Assembly (NCBI GenBank): GCA_021234155.1 | Contig: JAJEKV010000031.1 | Span: 4,418,835 to 4,482,834 of the forward strand | DNA from: Isoetes taiwanensis | Taxonomy: Eukaryota > Streptophyta > Lycopodiopsida > Isoetales > Isoetaceae | DNA length: 64,000 nt | Direction: 5' to 3' | The notes under the pieces: generated by a model | Told to the model about the DNA's origin: nothing | The model's input: the letters and a program-made list of their open reading frames with translations, nothing else | Databases searched by the model: none | Position numbers and translations under genes: made by a program | Shown: positions 21,989-32,700 of the stretch, piece after piece | How positions within the stretch are numbered: the stretch's first letter is position 1 | How the letters are laid out: every line of letters starts with the position of its first letter

Positions 21989-22292
21989 TGCACACATTTC
22001 GAAAATTTGCATCATTCTACTAAATAAAACCCTAATATTCTAAAAAATCGGGTCCATTTGGGAGTTATATGGACTCGGCCAAAGTCCACAATTAATGAAA
22101 TTATGCTTAATGGTGGAAAAGGGGAAAGGGGAAAATAAAAAAGTAAAATATAAAATCATAGAAAAGAAAAAGGAAAAAGAAATAAGGAAAGAAAAGTGAA
22201 AATGTGGCCAAATCCTCATTATTGTGTGATTTTAAGACGTAAATCAATTTAACAATTTGCTCCAGAGTGTATCATTTACAGTTCCTAGCTAT

Positions 22293-22320
22293 GTCCAGCA
22301 ACGCTGGGCTCCATTTCTAG
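22293..22320 (+). mobile_element. Helitron 3' terminus (5' end not found)
   Basis: The hairpin GTCCAGCAACGCTGGGC at 22293-22309 is followed by TCCATTT and CTAG (22317-22320), then T. This is the terminal structure of the two complete Helitrons described below. I could not find a matching TC-type 5' end upstream, so the element is either decayed or larger than expected. Confidence 0.7.
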
Positions 22321-22597
22321 TTTACAAAATAAACTATTGAATAACAATGTTAAATGGTTTATTGTGCACCTATGTTTAAGTTACATGTCTAGGTACCCTT
22401 CTGCTTATCTTCTAGGTTAACTCTGCTCGAGGATATTTCTCCAGATGCATTCTCTCTGATAGATGCATAGAAAGATTATCGTGATACTCTAAATATTCAA
22501 CAAAGTAAAGCATATGCATGCAAGATTGCGGTAGGAGATAATTTGACTCTATAATTTTGTTGAAATGTGCCAAATTGCGTTTGTCCGTTAATTTTCC

Positions 22598-23600
22598 ATG
22601 CTTATGTTTTGTAGGCTCTTGGCAAGAATAGGGGTCGAGGTTGCCCTAATGATAACATTGGATTACACAGCAAAGTTGTCCACCGCAGAGAGTCGAGAAG
22701 CTCTGGTTTCTTTGCCAAAAATATTCATTGACATTAGCATACCTATAGGTTATGTAAGTTGCTTGCGAATGTCCTACTGGTTTAGCTTGGAAATTGATGT
22801 TAGAGCTTTGTGCAGTTCTGGCAATACTTGTTGCTGATGGGTTCTTCTCACGCCAGAGTCTTCTACATGGCTTCTGATGAAGCGAAACAATAGATGATGC
22901 TAAATATGTGCTTTGTAAAGCATATGATAGCAATGAGCACGCAGCTACTAACCTATTGCTGGTCTTTATTGAAATAAGTTTAAAATCAACGGTGCTCTAG
23001 CAAAAACCAGCCAGGGAAAAGGGGTTCAAAAAGATATTCTTTGCCCTACTGCACCAGTCCAAATAATGGTTGTTGTTGCATTAGGTATACAGTTCTTCCA
23101 GCCAACTTCTAGGATTGATGCACTAGTTCATTATAGTTCTGCAGTTTATAAAGAAGTAGGAATCAGATCTAAAATAATGCTTCTAAATACAAGAGCAGTG
23201 ATGGGCCTTCAGATTGGGCGCAATTTCTTGTTTTTTCTTAGTACTATTGGAATGATAATATTATGGAATTCTGGCATTTGTGTTTACGTTTTTAGATGTA
23301 AGATCTATTAGTAGTGCTTCAAACATGGCTAAATAAGGATCTATAGATCTTATGGTTCTTGCCACAATAGCAATTTATTTGTTTATGGCATTTGTTTTCT
23401 ATGGGATTTGGACCTTCTTATTGGATTCTAACATCTGAGATTTTCCCTTTACATTTGAGAGCTCATTCTTTGAGGTTATGTATTGATGTAAAGAGTCGTA
23501 AGCAGAACTTGGCTCTCACTTTTCTTAGCATTCCAGATGCCATTACTCCTGCAGAGGGTTGCTGTAACTTCTGTGTTGTTTGTTTACTTCTTTGCATCAT
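22598..23600 (+). pseudogene. Polyol/monosaccharide transporter pseudogene
   Basis: Separated frames match major-facilitator sugar transporters of the plant polyol transporter type. After a TTTTGTAG acceptor comes LLARIGVEVALMITLDYTAK with SREALVSLPKIFIDI and IPIGYV (the GIGVGYA..PVYTAE..P..SRG region). At 23066 come VVVALGIQFFQPTSRIDALV and HYSSAVYKEVGI (the QQ.SGI.A..YYSP region). At 23390 comes MGFGPSYWILTSEIFPLHLR (GPI.WVY.SEIFPLRLR). Stops and frameshifts separate the parts, and the proline of PVYT is lost. It lies beside, not inside, the complete Helitrons. Confidence 0.7.
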
Positions 23601-23754
23601 CCCCAAGGCCTCAAGGGGGGCAAGTGTTTTTTTAGTTAACACAAACTATTATATCCAACACTTCTAAATTAAACTCCCCAGAAAACCTCTTTTGATTTTT
23701 CTAGTAATAAATATACGGTTTCCAATCTTTACAAGATTTTTATTTGATTTGTTA

Positions 23755-23922
23755 CTACTTGTTATTCATAGATATATCTTTCGAGATCACTTGTGAGGCA
23801 CATAAAATGGTTTGTACTTGACTTGACTCTTGATGGCCATGACTAGAAACTAAAGAGGCAAAGATTATGATACCTCCATAGCATGAGCCAACTTTGGCAA
23901 TGTTAAGTCTAGAATCAAGCCA
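23755..23922 (-). pseudogene. Hevein-Hint exon 5, separated C-terminal part
   Basis: Minus-strand reading resumes exactly at the far Helitron border: codon GCA ending at 27958 is followed by TGG starting at 23922, same frame, giving [19 protein letters not shown] and [20 protein letters not shown] up to the original stop at 23755. The first residues continue the amphipathic tail, and [12 protein letters not shown] is hydrophobic. Separation by 4035 bp of Helitron makes it unreachable without splicing. Confidence 0.7.
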
Positions 23923-26900
23923 TCCTATATTATAAAGTTTTAGTGTATGTCGTGCATAAAACCCTAAAACTTTCGACGGCCCAGATTTGATGAAATTAGA
24001 ATAAAACCCTAAAACTTTCGACGGCCCAGATTTGATGAAATTAGAAGTTAGACGGTCCAGATAGATGCCTTTTTTTTTTGGCGTTCTTTCAAACCCTAAT
24101 GCCTTTTCTTCACGGATTCTCTTCACGGAGGGCATAGATCTAAAATGCCTCGACTCACTGAGGTGGATGCTCCACACTGTTCTGTACATGTTGTAGAATG
24201 GTCCGGCAGCCAAAAGAGTTGTGTATTTCTTTTTGCTTTTTGTCCAATCTTGAGTCTCGAAAATGGAAAGCTCTATCTTGGCTATGGCATCCGGAATAGG
24301 GAATCTGGTAAGCTAGCATTCAGTATTCTGTTACAAGCTATCCAGCAAGGCAACTGGACTTCCTGCAAGCGGACTGGCTGGCACTATCAGATAAGCCCTT
24401 TTGGCATTATTTCGAATCCATGCTCTATTTTTTTATTCCCTTCTAAATCTTGCCCTTGGATTCCAGCATCTTGGGAAAGGATTCTTTGCATTGGTGCTCC
24501 CAGCCTTGATTGGTCTGCAGAATAATCCAGTTTTTAAGGGATTCAACACAAGGAGCAAAAGATAAATGTTTGAAGATCGGATGCGGATATGAGGAGACGA
24601 ACTGTTTCAGGTTATATCTATGCATTTTTTGAGTTTAAATATTGAAAATATGATAAATATTATCTAGAAATTCCAGTTACATTATGATGCACTCTAAGTT
24701 ATGAAGAGCAAGTATACATCGATTCTAAATCAAAAGCTCTAGAACAAAAGCTGCATGCAGATGCTCGAAGCTTGGTTTCTAGGGTTTGTTGGCCGCTGGA
24801 GGTGGTCATAGCACCAAGTCTGATGCCATGTGAAGTCCTAGATGCTCTCTGATTCCGATTTTGTGGAGCTACGATTTGGAGCAGATTGTTTTTTCTAATA
24901 TCTTTCCTCTTCTCACAGCTCTGTAATCTTTCCTTTCTGTAATCATGGCATAAAGTGCTGGAATGCATTAAAAAGATTCTGAACAAGTAGCCCGAGATTG
25001 GCTATGTATAAGCATAATCGTATCCATAAGACATGTTGTAGGCAATTTGTGTAGAAAACAAGTTCTTATTCTTATCAAGATGCATGGTTTGCATTACATT
25101 TTGAAATTGAGTACCAATTGATATTTGTTCTTTTATTATCTGTTCCTAATACAATGGTTTTTACATGCTTCCCATTTAAGGTTCCATTCTATGTTGGATA
25201 ACAACTCCTGGCATCAATCTGTGTGGGATTTGCATTGAAAGGAATATTCTACCCAGATTTACATGGTGGTGTCACAATTCCTCATGGAGATGAATATTGG
25301 CAGTCATTTGTTCTCGAATTTACTATTTCCTTCAATCTCATGTTTGTAGTCACAGCTGTTGCAACAGATACCCGTGCTGTAAGTTCTTATGGCCCTTATG
25401 CATGCCTCAATTCTGTATTGTGGTAGACCTTTAGAACAGATGAATTTAAATGAAGCAGCATATTTTTTTCAATGAGGAAAGCCGCACATCAAAAACATCC
25501 TTAGAGAAGGACGTGTGCCCATGGCGTATAAGATGCACAGTCTGCACGTTTTTTTAGTGTCCAAACCACATTGCAGTATTAAGCATCCGCCCAATAAACA
25601 ACGGAATAAGATGCATTCCACAACAAAACCAGAACCAGGCAGCTCACATGACCTTTTGGTTGTTTGATATATGTGCATGTTTGGTCTGCATAATCGGATT
25701 ATGATAATTCTTTTCATTGTCTGATATGTCATTGATGTGCAAAATCCACAGAATAGACGGAAGATTTTATGTGATGACAAGCTAAAGAGGTCAGAAGCAC
25801 TGCAATCCATCACTTACAATAGCTTTTGCAACGTTGCGTCATTTTCCTTGGATTCAGGTTCCATTTCTAACCCTTGGTCTAGCCAATATGTTTTACAAGT
25901 AGGCAGGATAATGCCCTCTTAGGTTTCTGTAATCATGGCATAAAGTGCTGGAATGCATTAAAAAGATTCTGAACAAGTAGCCCGAGATTGGTTATGTATA
26001 AGCATAATCGTATCCATAAGACATGCTGTAGGCAATTTGTGTAGAAAACAAGTTCTTATTCTTATCAAGATGCATAATTTGCATTACATTTTGAAATTGA
26101 GTACCAATTGATATTTGTTCTTTTATTATTTGTTCCTAATACAATAGTTTTTACATGCTTCCAATTTAAGGTTCCATTCTATGTTGGATCACAACTCCTG
26201 GCATCAATCTGTGCGGGATTTGCATTGAAAGGAATATTCTACCCAGATTTACATGGTGGCGTCACAATTCCTCATGGAGATGAATATTGGCAGTCATTTG
26301 TTCTCGAATTTATTATTTCCTTCAATCTCATGTTCGTAGTCACAGCTGTTGCAACAGATACCCGTGCTGTAAGTTCTTATGGCCCTTATGCATGCCTCAA
26401 ATTTGTATTGTGGTAGACCTTTAGAACAGATGAATTTAAATGAAGCAGCATATTTTTTCCAATGAGGAAAGCCGCACATCAAAAACATCATTAGAGAAGG
26501 ACGTGTGCCCATGGCGTATAAGAGGCACAGTCTGCACGTTTTTAGTGTTCTGGAGAGACTATGTTTAAGGTCATTCGCTACAGGCACATAATAAGAGTAT
26601 AATTGTTTCCTTTGTAAATCAGTCCATGTATCTTTATTTCTGATAAGTTTGTTCAGATTTTTTACATCTTCATAATGTCGTACAGAATAGAAAAAGATAG
26701 CAACAAAGTTTTCGACATGCTTGCATGGGAGAGCCCTATAAGCTCATTCTTTACACAGAATTCTGAATGAAAGATTGATGCAATAAAGGTCAATAGCAGG
26801 TAAAATGTTGAGGCAAATGAGATCATGTCCTTTCTCCCCTTAAATCAATCCTTTGTAATGATAATATTTATCTTTGTGATAAGTCTTGGCCAAATGAGAG

Positions 26901-29734
26901 CTTTTAATATATGGGACCTTTTAATAGGAAGCCCTGCTGGATAAGCATATCAAAACAATCATTTCAAAATGTTACTTATACAAGATTAATACCAATTTTT
27001 AGGGTGCCTTTACATAGAGCAACATTCATAGACTTTGTAAGTTGGTGGTATAAGTTGGTAGTAATACAAGAGCTATGATGCACACCAACTTAATTCAACT
27101 CTTTATAACCCATTTGGTTATAACCCGTTTGGCACCATTACAATCAAATCTATGACAACCAACAAAACTCTACAAGCATTTTGTTACCATTACTAAATGC
27201 CAAGTTGGAAACAACAAACAAAGAAATCCATGATTTCGTACCTACGAAAAAAAAAAGCATGAAAAGGCCAACAATTTCAAGGATGGAATGTCTGTTCTTA
27301 GTTTTAGGCAAATAAAACATAAAATGTTTGCTACTTGGCAATATGAATTGTTGATTTGTTGATATCCTATGTTGATAACATGAATTGTTGATATCTTATG
27401 TTGGCAACATGAATTATTGACATCTACATGAATTTCACAGGCTTTGTTTTCAATTTCCTACGAGCAACTATAGTCCCAAACTATAGTCACCCATTGTTTT
27501 GCACTGCCAACATTCGTCACCCATTGTTTTGCACTGCCAACGACCCATTATTTTTGCACTACCAATGACCCATTGTTTTGCACTGCCAACATTCGTCTCA
27601 CCATCATTTTAAATGGATTAAATGGCTCTACAAGATCTATGACCTCCAAATTTAGAAGACCCCTATATATGATCCACTTCAATGCTATTCACATTAGTAC
27701 CAAAAGTTGGATCATTACAATTAGCACACTTGATTTGTTATGCAAAAGGTTACTCATTCCAAATACTGTAGAATCCCTCCCTCTTCTCCCACCTTCCCTC
27801 CTCTCCCTCCCCCAAAAAAAAAAACACCTAGATGAAAAGATTACTTTACATTATGTATACAATTAGCAACGGTTAAATTACAAGGTATGTGTATTTAATT
27901 CTGTAAATTCATTAACAGGGTTTCAACCTAGCCCAGCAACGCTGGGCTTGGTTCTAGTGCATACATAGTGATATATGCATCCCTTCCAAGAATTTTATAT
28001 AGTGACCTTACGGGAGCAAGAATTGCCTCATACACTGTTGGTAACCAGGCAGTCAGACCCATTGCGTCAAACAACTCATCCAAAAACCATTCGCTATGAG
28101 CAGATGCCAAAACGTCGTTTACTATTATGCTTCCTGACATGGTATATGGATTGAAAAGGCCGGCCTTCCAATTCTTTGATATTCCTGCAAATGTGTAGTT
28201 ATAGAATCAATAGAATAGAATAGAATAGATCAATGAATTAATCTCCAATTTTAATTAGATACTAACTAGTAATGGTGCCCAACGTTGCTGGGCATAAGTT
28301 GGGACGTGTAAATGAATCTGTTGAGTCTGCTTTTTGCAGGTCGTTGTAGAATATATTTTTTGATGTGCTTGTATTCGAGTTTGTTGAATGCTACCTATAG
28401 GAAGGTTTAACGGGTAAGGTAAGGTTTGTTTTGAAAAGTGTGTCTATTTGTGAACATGGAAAAACATAGTTTATGCAAGGCAGCTCCATGCTCAATCAAT
28501 ACACTATTACAAAACATACCTTGTTCAATCAATACCCTATTATAAATCTATATTCCATTGAATAGGAAGTTAAGTGCCTACATTCCATTAAAAGGAGGCG
28601 AAGTGTTCTTTAGAATTCGAGCAGAAAATATTGATGGCAATCATTCATGTTCTTAGTGTTAGGAGGCACTTGCGGGTTTAGCAAAGGAGTCATTGTTCCC
28701 AGACCCCATAAATACTATCTCATTTTTTGTTGTGCCAAAATCTAGGCAGGTTATTATGACCAGGCCAGCAGATGACAAATGCTGCCCATGATATAAAATG
28801 TTTCCACTCTGAAACCAATGAAAATAGATAATTTTGGATAAGAATTAAGCAAACGCTGCCCATGATATAAAATATTTCCACTCCGAAACCAAGGGAAATA
28901 GATAAATTTGGATAAAATTTAAGAAAACGTGACAATCGTATCACATGTGAAAAAGAAAAAGAAAAAGAAAAAGTTACAAAAAGAAAAAGTTATTGGGTGA
29001 GCTATTTGGGTAGTTCTGTACAAAATTCTGAATTATTTTTAACGTAGCTTTTTGAAGAAACGCTAAGAAAACGTGACAATCGTATCACATGTGAAATTCT
29101 GATGGGATGTTATATTACAAAAAGAAAAAGTTATTGGATGAGCTATCTGGGTAGTTCCTTACAAAATTCTGGAATATTTTTAACGTTGCTTTTTAAAGAA
29201 ACGCTATGGATCAACTTGTTGATTTTTTCCTTTGATTGGCTTATCAATGCAGATAGGTATAAATATGGCAAGCATGTTTTTCAGAAATGTCTTACGAACA
29301 AACATATTAACCTCCTTGTCTTAGTCATCTTGGACTGGATTGTTAAGACACAATGATAACTTTATAGATGCACATGGTTGCTTCCTATTTTTTAGTAGCA
29401 TAGAAGGAAATGATATTTGATTTCCAAAACCGTCATCCTCAGAAGCAGCGCTAGCATTTCTCGAAACCTGCATGATCTTGTCTTCCGAGAAAGATCAACA
29501 GCTCTTTGTCCAGATGAGCAACTTAAAGTGCACTCAAGGGGATCTGTTCTATTGTTTTAAGCACCACTCTATTCTTAGCAGCAAGAGCTGGGCTGATTTT
29601 CTTAAACAACATTAAAAGTAGAAAATTCCATGGTATTTAATAGGCGTACTACTCCAATTCGTTCTTCAAATGATCCATCAATTCTTATAGTAGAACCACA
29701 TACATTATCAACATATCCTGGCATGAAGTTATAA

Positions 29735-29768
<34 letters not shown>

Positions 29769-32700
29769 GTCACGTCGTTTGAAGACCCTCAGGTCCATTT
29801 GGCGACAAAAACTAGTACATTGTATCAAAAATTGGACATATTAAACTATGACTCAAAGAACTCCACAAACTGGAGAAGATCAATAGTGACTTGTCTGTGC
29901 GCCCACCACGCTTGGAGGTAGCCCCCTATCTTTGATGGGTCAAGCATCAAGAATTCAGAAAAGGATGTTGTATGGATATCAAACTCCTCTCTTAAATCTG
30001 TAAAGTTTGGACATTCTAAGAAGGCATGCTGCTCATCTTCCACAACCATCCTCCAACAACAAGGACATATTCTTTGCCACCTTGGAGTGCCTTCTTCTCG
30101 TCCCATCTCGATCTCTAGCCCATGGGAGCTCAATCTAGCTTGAGCTATGAGTTTCCGTTTCCTTTTTCCAAGATTTGCGTTCAAATAGTCTTGTCCAGCA
30201 TAAACCAACATAGGATTCACTTCCTTTTTATAAAAATCCATCTTCACCCCACAATCACACCATAGTTTTCTAGTTACCTGCTCTGTGATCAAGTCTCTCA
30301 TGCCAATGTGAGTATCGGGCAAACTATTTACGTCAATCCCCCATTGGTCTGCCCAACAAGCGAGCTGCTTATACCACCCTGAACAATTTTGTTTTGATGA
30401 CTCCAGTAATGCACGGTGAGGAATCCTACTGGGTTCTAGATCTTTGATACGTCGAAGGTATTCAAGAGCCTGGCAGAGAGCCTCTGCTTCCAATGGCAGT
30501 AATCCTGTTTCAGCAAGTAGCATGGCATAAGGCGTTTGCTGTTTCACCCCTAACTCTTCAAGAATAAACCTTTTCTGAACTTTTTCTACCTTCTTCCACA
30601 TACGTCTGGAAAGACCTGGACTCCATGCTGGGGAGCCATACAGTACAACTGTTTGCACTAGCGTCTTGTACATCAATTTCCTGATATCCCATTTATCTAT
30701 ATTCATGTTTCTCCAAATGCTCATAACACCATACAATGCCCTCATACCTCCAGTGACTCGTTTTTGAACTCCTGTATTCCACTTATAATCGTTTGAGAAA
30801 TCCAAACCAAGATATTTATACTGCCTTACTTGCTCTAAGGTTTCTCCTTCCAGTGTCATGCTTACGGATTTTCTAGTCCCAACCACCATCACTTTCGTTT
30901 TTGTTTTGTTCACAGTCATGCCTGATGCCTTACAGAAATTATCCAATGTGATCAACTGTTTCTGCAATCCCATCTCTGTTCTGGAAAGTAATACTACGTC
31001 ATCGGCATACAGTAGGATGTTGATGGCATATCCAACAAGGTTTACTCCATCTCCACCTTCTCTAATAAGCCATTTTTCTAAATCATCAATGTACAAACCA
31101 AATAATGTTGGCGACAATGGACATCCTTGTTTGACACCTACATTACAGTCAATCTTCTCTGGTCCGTTTAATGAAAAGGAAAATTCAGCAAGTACCTTCT
31201 GATATAAGCATGCTACTCCTTGTCTTAGCTCAATAGGAACTTTTAACTGCTCTAATCTGGCACCAAGTTTTCCTCTCGGAACACGATCAAATGCCTTGGC
31301 AAAATCGACAAAGCAACAAAAAAGTGCCTTACCTGCTCCCTTGGATCCTTCCGCAATCACTCGTAAAGTAACCAGGTGGTCTATGGTTGAGTGGTCGGGG
31401 CGAAAACCAGCTTGTCCCGTGGCTCTGATGTCTTGTGATTCTGCCCACGATCCAATTTTCTTTTCCAACACCGCTCTAAATAGTTTTGCCATCACACTAC
31501 TAACCATGATGGTCCTATAATTCCTCACACAATCTTTATCCCCAGCTTTATGGATAGGGATAATCCGATTAAGACACCACTGATTCGGAAATCCATAACG
31601 TAGCACACAATTGAACAACTCTGTTATTTGTGCAGCTACAATGTCCCCTCCCCATTTGAGAAACTCGGTTGCCATACCCAACGAATCTCTAGCTTTTCCG
31701 TTCGACATACGTTTAAGAGCCATTTTGATCTCTTCTATAGTGAAAGCATCTACTATTTCTCCTTCAATCAGTTCCATTCCTTCACTGCTTGGTAGATTAT
31801 ATAATTCATTTGCATACTCTAAGAGGTCCCTTCGCGAGAAGTTTCCCAAAAATGTGTCTGGTTTCCGAGTGTGTTTCCAAAATTTCCTTGGGTCATTATT
31901 GAGATCTTCAACTAGCTTTACTTGCCATCTAGATTTCCAAGCCTCCTTCTTTCTTTTTACCACTTTCTTGAAGAGCTTCCTTGCTTTTTGTTTATCGTAT
32001 GAACTGTAGAAAGATTTCCGCAAGTTACTAAACCAAGCATTAGTGCATTTCCTTGATTTACCTCCTTTGGATTGATCAAACACTTGGGTGGCTGCCTTCA
32101 ATATAATATCAAGAAAAAGCTGATTTCTAGCACCAAAATCGCTAGGCCATTGTATTGCACTCATGATGTCGGTAACTGTTGCTTTGTACTGCGTAGCCTT
32201 ATTTTGCTGAATTCTAATTCTGTCTTGCCTCATCTGCTTTCTTGTTTCTTTATGTTCCACCTTAACTTGAAACAGAATTGCTTCGTGATCTGACTCTGGT
32301 TGCTCTACAAGTTCAAATTTCTGCACATACTCTTCAGCCCCATGTGTATGTATAAGATAATCAACTACACTGTCACCATTTGGTCTATGGCAAGTGAAAC
32401 CAGATGTACCGGGGTATCTAGCTGATCCATTACACAAAAGCATGTTAAACGTTTCACATAGCTGAATCAAGTATGAGCCCATTTGATTTCCGCACCTATC
32501 TAGAGATGTTCGGTCCCATCCTAGCTTCTGAATTATATAGTGTGAGTAGTATGTTAAAGAAAGACCTACAAACTGCACAATATGAGGCAGCATAGGAGGT
32601 CTGTATTCTGCTCCAACAGATCTGTGCATTTAAAAAGCAAGTGCTCCCTTAGCTAAAGATTACAGATGGACAGTCATATTTTATAACTTAAATGTTTAAG

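Larger units (their letters stand above)
24934..26552 (+). repeat. Tandem duplication inside Helitron A (about 620-bp copies, 990 bp apart)
   Basis: The segment from TTTCTGTAATCATGGCATAA to GCACAGTCTGCACGTTTTT occurs at 24934-25560 and 25924-26552 with about 3 percent difference. The interval between the copies (25561-25923) is not duplicated. Each copy contains one NIP exon with its flanking intron. Confidence 0.85.
23923..27957 (+). mobile_element. Helitron A, non-autonomous, 4035 bp, inserted in a coding exon
   Basis: The 5' end is TCCTATATTATAAAGTTTTA (after A at 23922). The 3' end is the hairpin GCCCAGCAACGCTGGGC (27931-27947), then TTGGTT and CTAG (27954-27957), then T. Insertion between A and T without duplication is the Helitron rule. 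It encodes no Rep/helicase. Its cargo includes a duplicated NIP aquaporin exon. Removing it restores the frame of the hevein-Hint last exon. Direct repeats of ACCCTAAAACTTTCGACGGC lie near its 5' end (23962 and 24005). Confidence 0.88.

Noticed and set aside
30858-31520. Plus-strand frames of 74-132 codons across 30.8-32.3 kb
   Set aside because: They are antisense to the intact LINE reverse-transcriptase frame.
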